A stretch of DNA of 64,000 bases, taken from Hydrocarboniphaga sp. (GTDB lineage Bacteria; Pseudomonadota; Gammaproteobacteria; Nevskiales; Nevskiaceae). The notes under the pieces were generated by a model that saw only the letters and a list, made by a program, of their open reading frames with translations, was not told the origin of the DNA and did no database searches. This document shows positions 51,524 to 60,407 of the stretch, piece after piece. The position numbers were made by a program, and so were the translations under genes. How positions within the stretch are numbered: position 1 is the stretch's first letter; each line of letters starts with the position of its first letter. Location of the stretch: assembly GCF_028291725.1 (NCBI RefSeq), contig NZ_JAQGNT010000013.1, forward strand, positions 1-64,000. Direction: 5' to 3'.

Positions 51524-53116
51524 ATGTCGACAAGCTATGACGTGGTGGTGGTGGGCGCGGGCAGCAATTCGCTGGTCGCGTCGGCGTATCTGGCGAAGGC
51601 CGGAAAGAAGGTGCTGCTGCTGGAGAAGAACGAGCAGTGCGGCGGCGGCGTGGTATCGATCGAGATCGCGCCGGGCTTCATTCACGACCCGCATGCCTCG
51701 GGTTACTACCTGTGCATCGCCAGCCCCGCGGTCAAGGACGACGAACTCGGCCTTGCATCGAAGTTCGGTTTGCAGTGGAAGACCTGGCAGGCCGGTTTCG
51801 CGACGATCTTCGACAGCGGCGACGGCCTGGTCGCGTACGGTGATCTGGACCGCACCTGCGAGGACATCGCCCGCTATTCGCAGAAGGATGCGGAGACCTA
51901 TCGGCGCTTCGCGAAAGAGTGCGTCGCGCTGCTGCCGCTGCTGAGCAAGAGCGCGGCGACGCCGCCGCTGCCGACCGGCCCGTTCATCTCGATGCTCGAC
52001 TCGAGCCCGGGCGGACGCCGGCTCGTCGACATGATGTTCATGAGCGTCTATGACATCCTCGAAAACCTGTTCGAGAGCGACGAAGTCCGCATCCACCTGT
52101 GCAAGTGGTGCGCCGAGGCGATGGAAGGCCCGGACGTGAAAGGCACCGGCGTCACGCTGGTCAACCTGCTGGGCCTGGCGCACAGCTACGACGGCCACAT
52201 CCCGGTCGGTGGCTCGCGCGCGGTCACCAACTCGCTGATCAAATGCATCGAGCACTACGGCGGCACCGTGCGCACCCAGGCCACCGTCAAGCAGGTGCTG
52301 ATCAGCGGCGGCAAGGCCACCGGCGTGCTGATGGCCGATGGTGAAAAAATCTTGGCGAAAGACGCCGTGATGGCCAACATCCATCCCTGGCGCCTCGAGG
52401 AATATCTGCCGGGTGCGGTCGACCCGGCGCTGGTGCGCGCCGCGCGCGGCGTCAAGCTCAGCAATCACGGCGCGCTGAATCAGCAGATCGCGCTATCCGA
52501 ATGGCCGCAGTTCAAGGCCGGGCAGGACCCGTGGTCCGAGGCGCTGTGCATCGAGTACGTGCGCAAGGACCTGACTGGAGTGCGCAAGGTCTTCGACAAG
52601 TACCGCTACGGCGAGATCCCGCAGACCCACCTGAGCCCGCTGACGATCATGAATTCGCGCAAGGACCCGACGCGCGCACCGAGTCACGATCACTGCGCGA
52701 TGTATCTGTATCACTTCGCGCCGCGCGTGCTCGCCGATGGGGGGCTCGAGGGCTGGAAAAAACACGGCCAGGCCTTCGCCGATGCGATCTGGGAAGAGTT
52801 CAAGAGCTACTGCACGAACATGGACGATTCCAAGATCATCGCGCGGCATATCGAGACGCCGCTGGATCATCACCACCACTCCAACAATATGATGGCCGGC
52901 GACATCTTCGGCATCGGCACCACGGCGGGCCAGCTGCTCGGCCGCCGCCCGCTGGTCGAACTGGCGCAGTACAAGGTGCCGGGCATCGACGCGCTGTACC
53001 TCGCCGGCCCGTCGCAGCATCCGGGCGGCACCGTGACCTTCGGCGGCCGCGCGACTGCGATGCGGATGATGATGGACTGGAAGATGGACCTGAAGAAGGC
53101 CTTCACCGTCCTTTAA
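51524..53116 (+). CDS. CrtI/RetSat-type FAD-dependent oxidoreductase
   Basis: 530 aa. VVVGAGSNSLVASAYLAKAG with LLEKNEQCGGGVV is the FAD site; mid-protein IPVGGSRAVTNSLIKCI and C-terminal YLAGPSQHPGGTVTFGGRATAM complete the group marks. Paralogue of 35592-37178. AAGAGAG precedes the ATG. Follows the ligase, precedes a small conserved-looking membrane protein. Placed after the ligase it could act on an acyl or isoprenoid product; reaction unknown. Confidence 0.88.
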   Translation: MSTSYDVVVVGAGSNSLVASAYLAKAGKKVLLLEKNEQCGGGVVSIEIAPGFIHDPHASGYYLCIASPAVKDDELGLASKFGLQWKTWQAGFATIFDSGDGLVAYGDLDRTCEDIARYSQKDAETYRRFAKECVALLPLLSKSAATPPLPTGPFISMLDSSPGGRRLVDMMFMSVYDILENLFESDEVRIHLCKWCAEAMEGPDVKGTGVTLVNLLGLAHSYDGHIPVGGSRAVTNSLIKCIEHYGGTVRTQATVKQVLISGGKATGVLMADGEKILAKDAVMANIHPWRLEEYLPGAVDPALVRAARGVKLSNHGALNQQIALSEWPQFKAGQDPWSEALCIEYVRKDLTGVRKVFDKYRYGEIPQTHLSPLTIMNSRKDPTRAPSHDHCAMYLYHFAPRVLADGGLEGWKKHGQAFADAIWEEFKSYCTNMDDSKIIARHIETPLDHHHHSNNMMAGDIFGIGTTAGQLLGRRPLVELAQYKVPGIDALYLAGPSQHPGGTVTFGGRATAMRMMMDWKMDLKKAFTVL

Positions 53117-53186
53117 GACACAAGGAGATCGGGTTGAGCATCTACGTAGAAATCGCTTTTCCTCTCACAACAGAACAGGACCTGCC

Positions 53187-53390
53187 ATGAAGCTTTTCAC
53201 ATCGGACAATGCTGAACTGATGGAAGTCAGCAGCCTCAAGACGGAGGGCAACAACCTCATCGTTGTCGGCACCATCATGGGCGCCATGCCGACAGAGGCA
53301 ATGTTGACGCCGGCCGAGCTGCGCAAGGTATTCAAGCTGTTGAGCTTGAGCTTGGTGCTCTTCGTCTTCGGCATGTTCTTCAAGAAGTAA
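53187..53390 (+). CDS. Small protein with C-terminal membrane helix
   Basis: 67 aa: MKLFTSDNAELMEVSS, a VVGTIMGAMPTEAMLTPAELRKVFKLL core and a hydrophobic C-terminus (LSLVLFVFGMFFKK) that should be a single helix. AGGACC precedes the ATG. An 18-codon frame from TTG 53134, with AAGGAG ahead, ends overlapping this start (CCATGA), so a coupled leader is possible. I do not recognise the family with certainty. It may be an accessory subunit of the flavoprotein. Confidence 0.7.
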   Translation: MKLFTSDNAELMEVSSLKTEGNNLIVVGTIMGAMPTEAMLTPAELRKVFKLLSLSLVLFVFGMFFKK

Positions 53391-53584
53391 CACGGACCTC
53401 AACGCCTGCGAGACGCTTGCGTTCGTTAGGAATGGTCCGGTACTGACGTGGCGTTGAACTGTCAAGATCTCATGAAAGCACTTCCATTCGTCTGAAGTGC
53501 CGTATCGTGGGACATCCTTGAGGACCTCAGCTGAAGCACTTGGGCAACCAAGCCCGGCGAAAATTGCTTACTACGCCGTAGCGT

Positions 53585-54601
53585 CTAACCACGCGGCTGA
53601 CTGCTGAACTTCCTTGATGACTGGTATGTCCTGATCGTAGATCCGGTCCAGCTCTTAAACGCTCGATGCAGAGAATTGGTGTCCCGGAAGCCAACTTGCA
53701 CCGCAATCTCCTTGAGAGTCAGATCGCCGGATCTCAGGAGCTGAATGCACAGCTCCAGGCGAAACCGGTTCACGGTCTGCTGGTAGTTGGACCCCTCGCT
53801 CACCAGATGACGGTGCAGCGTTCTCGGCGTGGTCCCGAGCATGCCCGCTGCCGTTTCCAAGTCAGGCAGAGAGGATGAGCGACTCAGAAGCAGGCTGCGA
53901 AGTCGAGCGACGAGAGGGTCTTTGCTTCTGATTTGCCGAATGACTTCGCGGCAGCGCCTGCGATAGATGTCATTCAATTCTTCGTCGTATCCCGGCAATG
54001 CAATGTCCAGTCCGGGCGACTTGATTGTGAGGCTGCTGCGCGCAGCGTTGAAATGGATCGGGCACCCAAAACGCTCCTTATAGAGATGAGCGTGAAGCGG
54101 GGCCGGGTACGACAAGGATATTTCCTTGACGACCAGCGGCACCTTGCCGAGTGCGGAGCCAAGTCGCAAGCCTGCGACAAGAATCTCCTCCACGCAGAAG
54201 TTGTAAATGAAGCCGAGCGGCTCGGTTGCTGAGAATACGACCGTCCATTCTTTTCTGGGCTCTTCGATCAGGGTGATGTGAATCAGCATGCCGACAAGAT
54301 TGCTGTACTGAATCCAGTAGCCGACCGCCTGCCGCAAGTCCTTCGACGAGATCATCGCCTGCGCGATGATCCCGAAATCGGCCAGGTTTTCCTGCTCTCC
54401 TATCGTCAGTCCGATGCCCTGATCGCCGGTCAGGCGAATCAGGTTGGAAACCACCGCCTCGCATTGCTTCAGATCGAGTAAGTACGAGGGATCGTCCAGC
54501 CGTTCCGACTTGATCTTCGAGCCTTGAAGAACGTCCGCGGTATCGAAGCCCCTGGTTTTCATCAGCGAAACGTAGTGTCGAATCTTGATCGGCCGGAACA
54601 T
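53585..54601 (-). CDS. AraC family regulator (arabinose-binding-like N-domain)
   Basis: 338 aa. MFRPIKIRHYVSLMKTRGFDTADVL at the start and FCVEEILVAGLRLG in the middle mark the same group as 11302-12309; C-terminal helices are PRTLHRHLVSEGSNY and LTLKEIAVQVGFRDTNSLHRAFKSWTG. Divergent from the membrane protein, kinase and TBDT 5 unit, with AGTACAT and GTGTACG boxes between. It probably activates that unit. Confidence 0.9.
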   Translation of the reverse strand: MFRPIKIRHYVSLMKTRGFDTADVLQGSKIKSERLDDPSYLLDLKQCEAVVSNLIRLTGDQGIGLTIGEQENLADFGIIAQAMISSKDLRQAVGYWIQYSNLVGMLIHITLIEEPRKEWTVVFSATEPLGFIYNFCVEEILVAGLRLGSALGKVPLVVKEISLSYPAPLHAHLYKERFGCPIHFNAARSSLTIKSPGLDIALPGYDEELNDIYRRRCREVIRQIRSKDPLVARLRSLLLSRSSSLPDLETAAGMLGTTPRTLHRHLVSEGSNYQQTVNRFRLELCIQLLRSGDLTLKEIAVQVGFRDTNSLHRAFKSWTGSTIRTYQSSRKFSSQPRG

Positions 54602-54777
54602 GCAACCTCACGCGACATGGAGTAGGACGCCTGCCCAATTTAGATGGCGATCTTTGCATATACAGACGGCGATTTCAGCTAGTCCTTTTCAAAGGGCCGA
54701 CGCTTATAGTTAGTACATAGAGATTACGGTTCGGTTGTGTACGAACTCGAAGAAAAGTGCAAAAGGAGAATCCTCTG
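54602..54777. promoter_or_regulatory. Divergent promoter region with AGTACAT box
   Basis: 176 bp between AraC and the membrane protein gene. Contains TTAGTACATAGAG (AGTACAT 54712-54718) and GTGTACGAAC (about 54736-54745), both related to the boxes near other receptor genes. AAAAGGAGAATCC ahead of GTG 54778 is the ribosome site that decides that start. Confidence 0.45.
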
Positions 54778-55623
54778 GTGACGACACCCACACTGTGGGA
54801 CGCGCAACTGCGCCTCCCGATCCCGCCGGTCGATGCGGTCTACAACCACACCGTGGGCTTCTGGGCCGCTGTGGTTTACCTCTGCTTCGGCCTGCCCGTT
54901 CTGTTGTATGCGCTTTGGCATGTCCGGGAACGGAAGGGCCAGATCATGTTGCTGTTCATGGTCGGCGGTTGCCTCTGCGCACTGGTCGAGCCGTTTGCCG
55001 ATGTTCTGGGCGCCTGCTGGCACCCGGAAGTGGAGCAACCGACGGTTTTCTCCCTGTTGGGGCGCGGCATTCCGCCGTGGGTGTGCATCGGATACTTCGT
55101 TTATTTCGGCGCGATTGCGGCCGCCAACTACCTGTGGTTCTGCTACGGCATTACCCGAAAAATGATCTGGATCGGGTTCTTCACGCCGGTCGTCGTCGAC
55201 ATCGTCATGGAGAACCTGATGCTGAGCCATGGCCTTTATTACTACTACGGAAACCAGCCGCTGGATTTCATCGGTTGGCTGCCGCTGTGGTGGCCGCCGA
55301 TCAATGCGCTGGGCGAGTTCGGCGGTGTCGTCACCGTGTACTTGCTGATGCCGCACCTGAAAGCCTGGAAGCTTTTCCTGATTCCGTTGATATCTCCCAC
55401 GATCGACCTGGTCAGTTATGGGCTGCTGGCCTACCCGGCGATAACGGTCGTGAACAATGCTTCACTGAGCCCGGCGCTCACGCACGTCGCCGGACTATGG
55501 TCCTGGCTCATGGCGGTCGTTTGCGTTTACCTGATCAGCTTCGTGTTGGCCAGCGACTCGCCATTCCGCAAAGACGGCAAGCTCGTCCTTCCGCTGCCCG
55601 CAATGGGGAGCGGGCATGCCTAG
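54778..55623 (+). CDS. Polytopic membrane protein, EPxxDxLGxC family (copy 1)
   Basis: 281 aa from GTG 54778 (AGGAGA ahead; an in-frame GTG at 54757 is less well placed). About seven helices. Key segments: VEPFADVLGACWHPE, GRGIPPWVCIGYFVYFGA, DIVMENLMLSHGLYYYYGNQPLDF and LWWPPINALGEFGG. The same pattern is in 62975-63772 and in the remnant at 27757-28140. The YYYYG/E motifs are loosely like those of carotenoid hydratase or cyclase membrane proteins, but I cannot assign the family. Its stop overlaps the start of the kinase-like gene by 8 bp. Confidence 0.75.
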   Translation: MTTPTLWDAQLRLPIPPVDAVYNHTVGFWAAVVYLCFGLPVLLYALWHVRERKGQIMLLFMVGGCLCALVEPFADVLGACWHPEVEQPTVFSLLGRGIPPWVCIGYFVYFGAIAAANYLWFCYGITRKMIWIGFFTPVVVDIVMENLMLSHGLYYYYGNQPLDFIGWLPLWWPPINALGEFGGVVTVYLLMPHLKAWKLFLIPLISPTIDLVSYGLLAYPAITVVNNASLSPALTHVAGLWSWLMAVVCVYLISFVLASDSPFRKDGKLVLPLPAMGSGHA

Positions 55624-56812
55624 TTTGAAAGACACCACTCAAATCATTCATCGGGCGGCACAGATCGGGCTTCAGATCGCCCGTGAACGGATGACCAATT
55701 TGAAGCCGACGTCCGCAAGCGAAGTGCCTCGATCCGCCGAAGCGCTCACACCGGAATGGCTGACCGCGGTGCTGTGCAAGGACATCCCCGGTGCCCGAGT
55801 CCTCTCGGTCAAACCCGTCGACGGGAGCGCAGGGACATCGAGCCGTCGACGGATCAGCCTGACCTATAACCAGGCTGGTGTCGATGCGGGACTGCCGGCC
55901 TCGATGTACACCAAGTCCACCGCGCAGTGGACGCAGCGAATGGTGTTGGGCCTGGCCGGTGTGATTCGCGGCGAGTCCGGTTTCTTTTCGCAGATCCGGC
56001 CTCACTTGAAGATCGAGGCGCCCTGGGGTTACCACGCCTCCTGCGATCCGGCGTCATGGCGGTCGATCACCATGATGGAGGACATCGTGGCGACCAAGGG
56101 AGTGAGCTTCTGTTCCCCGGCCACCGATATCACCCGTACGCGGATTGAGGATTTACTCGCGAACATGGCGGCCTGGCACGGCGCCATGTGGAACAGCTCT
56201 CAATTCAACGGCGAGCTGTCCTGGCTGATGACCCCGGCCCGGTTTCGTGCAAAGACCAGCGCGCTGATCGCGATGCAGAAGCGTTCCCTGATCGGGGCGC
56301 AGCGGGCCGAGCGAGTCATCCCTCCCGCGCTATTTCCCCGGCAACAAGAACTGTGGAACGCCTACGGCCGTTCGTTCGAACTGCTGAGTTCGGGGCCGCA
56401 GACGCTGCTTCACGGCGACTCGCATGTGGGAAACACCTACATGACGCGCGATGGCCGGATGGGCTACAGCGACTGGCAAGTCGTGCAGCGTGGCGGCTGG
56501 GCATACGACTACGCCTACATCTTGACGACCAGCCTGAAAGTAGCCGACCGCCGTGCGTGGGAGGACGAGTTGCTTCGCTTCTATCTGGATCGATTGCTGG
56601 CCTTTGGCGGCCCGCGCCTGGGCTTCGATGCAGCCTGGCTTCAATACCGCCAGTCGACCCTGTATCCGTATTTCGCCTGGGTTTTCACGATAGGGGCGGG
56701 CGCACTTCAACCGGCCATGCAGCCGGACTCGATATCCATTCCCATTATCGAGCGCACCTCCAATGCGATCGAAGACCTGGAATCGACAAAAGTGCTGCAG
56801 TCAAAAAAATAA
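55616..56812 (+). CDS. APH/choline-kinase-fold phosphotransferase
   Basis: 398 aa. The kinase-like catalytic loop is LLHGDSHVGNTY (HGDxHxGN Brenner motif), followed by the metal-binding aspartate in GYSDWQVVQRGGWAYDYAYIL. This is the aminoglycoside phosphotransferase/choline kinase/ecdysteroid kinase-like fold; its length fits the EcKinase-like branch. Placed between a polytopic membrane protein and a TBDT, with an 8-bp overlap upstream and 18 bp to the TBDT, it is part of that unit. A natural guess is phosphorylation of an alcohol such as a sterol, prenyl alcohol or a sugar, but the substrate is unknown. Confidence 0.85.
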   Translation: MPSLKDTTQIIHRAAQIGLQIARERMTNLKPTSASEVPRSAEALTPEWLTAVLCKDIPGARVLSVKPVDGSAGTSSRRRISLTYNQAGVDAGLPASMYTKSTAQWTQRMVLGLAGVIRGESGFFSQIRPHLKIEAPWGYHASCDPASWRSITMMEDIVATKGVSFCSPATDITRTRIEDLLANMAAWHGAMWNSSQFNGELSWLMTPARFRAKTSALIAMQKRSLIGAQRAERVIPPALFPRQQELWNAYGRSFELLSSGPQTLLHGDSHVGNTYMTRDGRMGYSDWQVVQRGGWAYDYAYILTTSLKVADRRAWEDELLRFYLDRLLAFGGPRLGFDAAWLQYRQSTLYPYFAWVFTIGAGALQPAMQPDSISIPIIERTSNAIEDLESTKVLQSKK

Positions 56813-56830
56813 GGGACAGGGGGAGATTTC

Positions 56831-59248
56831 ATGAAAAACATAACGGCAACCCGAGGCCTGCGCGGCCGTTCGGCTCGCTTCGCGGTCCTCTCATTGGCGC
56901 TGGCATTGCCCACCATCGCGACACAGGCGCAGGACGAGCCAGCGACAGCGACGGACGCCGGTGGGGCCGGCGACGATTCCGCTGCGCTCCCGACGATCCC
57001 TGTTGCCGATGCGCCGGCCCCGGACGCCCCTGAACTCAAGCGGGGTTCATCCTCGCGGCTGATCGAAGAAATTGTGGTCACGGCTCAAAAGCGAGAGGAG
57101 AAGCTTCAGGACGTTCCTATCTCGATATCCGCATTCAGTGCCGACACGCTGGATGCTCGTGGACTGGTCAACATTCAGGATCTGGCCCTGGCGACGCCCG
57201 GCCTCCAGTTCACGGACCTTGCGTCCTACAGCATTATCTTCCTGCGAGGCGTCGGAACCGACGCTTTCATTCCGTCGGCCGATCCGAGCATCGCAACCTA
57301 CGTCGATGGCGTCTATTTCCCGTCGGCGCATAGCCTGGCCCAGTCGTTCGGCGCGCTGCAGCGCATTGAAGTCCTGAAGGGGCCGCAAGGAACCTTATTC
57401 GGCCGCAATTCAACCGGTGGTGCCATCAATGTGGTCACCAAAGATCCCGACCAGAGCCAGGCAACCGAGATCCAGACCAGCTACGGCCGCTTCGACGACT
57501 TCAAGTTTCGCGGCTACACGAATATTCCGCTCAACGACACGCTCGCGACGAGTTTGTCGGTCGTTTATAACAACTCCGATCCCTACTATGTTCGGGACAA
57601 TGCCGATGGCCGACCGCTGATGCAGGATATAACCCGCGGCGGACGCATCAAGCTACGCTGGACGCCCCTCGACTCGCTCGACTTCACGCTCACCGGCATC
57701 CGCACACGCCAGGTCAGCTCGGTAGCCGCTTCGTCGATCACCACGCATCCAAGCCCGCTCGCGATCGTGGCCTTGGTTCCGGCCGAGCAGCGCGACTATG
57801 TCGTCACCGACGACTCCTTCCCGATGATCACGATCGACACCACCGCGATCTATGGCCAGGGCATCTGGAAATCGGATCCGTTCGACATCAAGCTCATCGG
57901 CAGTGACTACAAGGTCGATTCGCACGACTTCCAATACGATTTCGACGGGTCCGCGCGACCGCTGATCAACTTCGTTGCGCAGCCCGAATATCAGACGATC
58001 AAGACAGCGGAATTGCAGCTCACCTCCAACGATACGAGTTGGCTGGCCGATCGGTTCAAATGGGTCGGTGGCTTCTACTATCTGCACAGTGTCGGCGGCT
58101 ACGACCCGGCTTACCTGCAGGTCGCCAGCCGCCTGCTGACCCTGCCAACCGGGCAAATCGTCAATCTCATTCCGCGGGGCGCACTCGACGCGCTGTCGTT
58201 GGCGGGGCTGCCGGCACCTCAAGGTGTAAGGCTGTATTTCCGCGGCCTGTTGGGTACCGATTCCTACTCGGGTTTCGTGCAGGGCACTTACAACTTCACC
58301 GACTGGCTGAATCTGACACTGGGTGGCCGCTATCAGGTCGAGAAGCGCGCGCTGCTGGTATCGAACGTCGAGGTCGATAATTTGGGCGGAAGCACAACGC
58401 CGCTTATCCAATATGCCCCGCGAAGCTCCAAGGAGAACAACCTCTCGCCGAAGATCACGCTCGACATCAAACCCTTCGAGGATGTGTTGGCATATGCCTC
58501 CTACTCCAAGGGATTCAAAAGTGCGACCTACAACATTGTCAACATTTATCAGCAACCCGACTTCGTGAAGCCGGAAATTGTGTCGTCCTACGAACTCGGC
58601 ATCAAATCGGAGTTCTTCAATCACCTGGTTCGCTTCAACGCTGCGGTGTTCCAGACCGATATCAAGGATCTGCAAACAGCATTCGTTTCGCTGACTTCTG
58701 GCGGCGCCGTGCGGTTCCAGAATGCCGGCGCGGCTCGCATCCGTGGCGTTGAGTTCGACATGCTCCTGGTTCCCTTGCCCGATCTCGATCCGGGCCTGGT
58801 GTTCACGCCGGGCCTGTCCCTGCTCAAAGCGATCTACACCGATTACACCAACGGCACCGGATTTAACGAGACAACGGGGCTCGCGTTTGCCAACGGCAAT
58901 TTCAACGGCAATCGCATTGCGCGCACGCCGAAATCGACGGCCACGATCGGCGTGAGCCAGACCATCGACGTGACCGACGGGACGATCGAAATCGGTGGCG
59001 ACTACTACTACAACAGCGGCTTCTATTTTCTGGCGCAGAACTCCCCGGTCTCATTTGAGCCGCACTATTCGGTCGTCAATGCCCGTGTCAGCTATCTGTA
59101 TAAGCCCTGGGACGTCCGCCTGACGGCCTTTGGCAGCAATCTGACCAACGAGCGCTACGACACTCAGCAATTCCATACCGACTTCGGCAGGGCCGATACC
59201 CTGGCGCCGCCCATCGAGTATGGCGTGCGGGTCAACTGGACGTTCTAG
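56831..59248 (+). CDS. TonB-dependent outer membrane receptor (TBDT 5)
   Basis: 805 aa. Signal peptide about 1-33 with a basic n-region (GLRGRSARF) ending TIATQAQ, EEIVVTAQKREEKLQDVPIS, plug IEVLKGPQGTLFGRNSTGGAINV, barrel ending VRVNWTF. GACAGGGGGAG precedes the ATG. Last gene of the unit membrane protein, kinase, receptor. Closest to TBDT 1 by the VPLPD-LDPGLV and FNETTGL/FNEQTGL stretches. Ligand unknown; if the kinase acts on the import, this would be an uptake-and-phosphorylation system. Confidence 0.95.
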   Translation: MKNITATRGLRGRSARFAVLSLALALPTIATQAQDEPATATDAGGAGDDSAALPTIPVADAPAPDAPELKRGSSSRLIEEIVVTAQKREEKLQDVPISISAFSADTLDARGLVNIQDLALATPGLQFTDLASYSIIFLRGVGTDAFIPSADPSIATYVDGVYFPSAHSLAQSFGALQRIEVLKGPQGTLFGRNSTGGAINVVTKDPDQSQATEIQTSYGRFDDFKFRGYTNIPLNDTLATSLSVVYNNSDPYYVRDNADGRPLMQDITRGGRIKLRWTPLDSLDFTLTGIRTRQVSSVAASSITTHPSPLAIVALVPAEQRDYVVTDDSFPMITIDTTAIYGQGIWKSDPFDIKLIGSDYKVDSHDFQYDFDGSARPLINFVAQPEYQTIKTAELQLTSNDTSWLADRFKWVGGFYYLHSVGGYDPAYLQVASRLLTLPTGQIVNLIPRGALDALSLAGLPAPQGVRLYFRGLLGTDSYSGFVQGTYNFTDWLNLTLGGRYQVEKRALLVSNVEVDNLGGSTTPLIQYAPRSSKENNLSPKITLDIKPFEDVLAYASYSKGFKSATYNIVNIYQQPDFVKPEIVSSYELGIKSEFFNHLVRFNAAVFQTDIKDLQTAFVSLTSGGAVRFQNAGAARIRGVEFDMLLVPLPDLDPGLVFTPGLSLLKAIYTDYTNGTGFNETTGLAFANGNFNGNRIARTPKSTATIGVSQTIDVTDGTIEIGGDYYYNSGFYFLAQNSPVSFEPHYSVVNARVSYLYKPWDVRLTAFGSNLTNERYDTQQFHTDFGRADTLAPPIEYGVRVNWTF

Positions 59249-59305
59249 GGCCTGTTAACAATTAGTCGATCGCTGCGTTTCGCGAAGTAGCTGCCGCGCT
59301 TCAGC

Positions 59306-60079
59306 CTATTTTGGGGCGCGCACCCCACCGGATCTGTGCGCCGCGCGCGGTACCGCCGCCGCTGTTTTTTTTCCGGCTGCCGGCTTCGAATTTTTCTTTT
59401 GCAGCGGCGCGGCGCTGATCCGCGACGCAGCCGCATTCAATTCATTTTCGAGTTCGACTAGCCCTCGGCCCTGCGAGCCGGCCACCAGCACCGACAGGAC
59501 GCCCAGGATCAGACGGTCCAGCAATTGCTCGTTCGGAAACTTCTGCTGCGCCCATTTGAGTACGACGCTGAAGATCTTGTCGGTCGCTTCCTCCACCAGC
59601 AGCGCGACCGGGATCGAGTTGCTGAGGGCTTTGCCGGCATAGAGATCCTCGACCATGCCCAGCAGCAGCTCGTAGCACTGCAGGAACAGCTGATCCCTTA
59701 GTTCCTCGTTGCTGTCGATCTTGAAGTGGATGCTCATCAAGGCCTGGACCAGGCCACGGTTGTCGCAGGTGTTGCGCTCGAGCAGCTTGAGCACATGAAG
59801 TATCCGGGCCACCGGAGGCTCGCGCGCGCCATTCTCTTTGGACAGGGCGAGCCGCACCACCTGCTCGAAATGGTCGATCACCACGACGGAGATGATGTTG
59901 TCCTTGCTGCCGAAACGGTTGTACAGCGTTGCCGCCGACACCTGGCTGGCGACGGCGAGATCGCGAATCGTCAGCCGGTCGGCACCGACCTCGGCCAGCC
60001 GCTTTTTGGTGGCTTCGATGATTCTCTCGAAGCGGTCGAACTTGGTGGTGGTGAAGTATTTTCTTTCAGCGAGACGCAT
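59306..60079 (-). CDS. TetR family transcriptional regulator
   Basis: 257 aa. RFERIIEATKKRLAEVG and LTIRDLAVASQVSAATLYNRFGSKDNIISV form the TetR DNA-binding domain. The C-terminus is basic (PLQKKNSKPAAGKKTAAAVPRAAHRSGG). Head to head with TBDT 6 across 328 bp that contain AGTACGC. Probably controls TBDT 6 and the following membrane protein. Confidence 0.88.
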   Translation of the reverse strand: MRLAERKYFTTTKFDRFERIIEATKKRLAEVGADRLTIRDLAVASQVSAATLYNRFGSKDNIISVVVIDHFEQVVRLALSKENGAREPPVARILHVLKLLERNTCDNRGLVQALMSIHFKIDSNEELRDQLFLQCYELLLGMVEDLYAGKALSNSIPVALLVEEATDKIFSVVLKWAQQKFPNEQLLDRLILGVLSVLVAGSQGRGLVELENELNAAASRISAAPLQKKNSKPAAGKKTAAAVPRAAHRSGGVRAPK

Positions 60080-60407
60080 GGTCGGTCGGGCTCATCTGGC
60101 GGCGCTTGCGAATCGGTCCGACCCCGTCCGGGCGAGCCCCGGCATCGGCAAACAGCAAGCCAATGCATTGTGTCATGCGCCCGACCTTGGGTCATCCCGC
60201 GCGCTGTCGGGTATGGGCATCGCCCGTGGCTGCCTGCCTGCGTGTCAGGCGATCCCGGCGGTTACTGACTAACTAGTACGCTTACATTCCGTATTGAAAC
60301 GATCTTTTTAAGTTGATAGTATGTAAAAGAGAACTGGAACACGTTACAGTTTATTGGTGCGAGTACAACAAGATGCTTTCAAAGCGTCAACACGGGGGAG
60401 TGACCAG
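60080..60407. promoter_or_regulatory. Divergent region with AGTACGC box
   Basis: 328 bp between TetR and TBDT 6; no gene seen. AACTAGTACGCTTACATTCC (about 60271-60290) carries the AGTACGC core (60275-60281), and an ATGTAA (about 60324) pairs with the TTACAT. The AT-rich patch GATCTTTTTAAGTTGATAGTATGT is a likely promoter area. GGGGGAGTGACC is the TBDT ribosome site. Confidence 0.45.
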
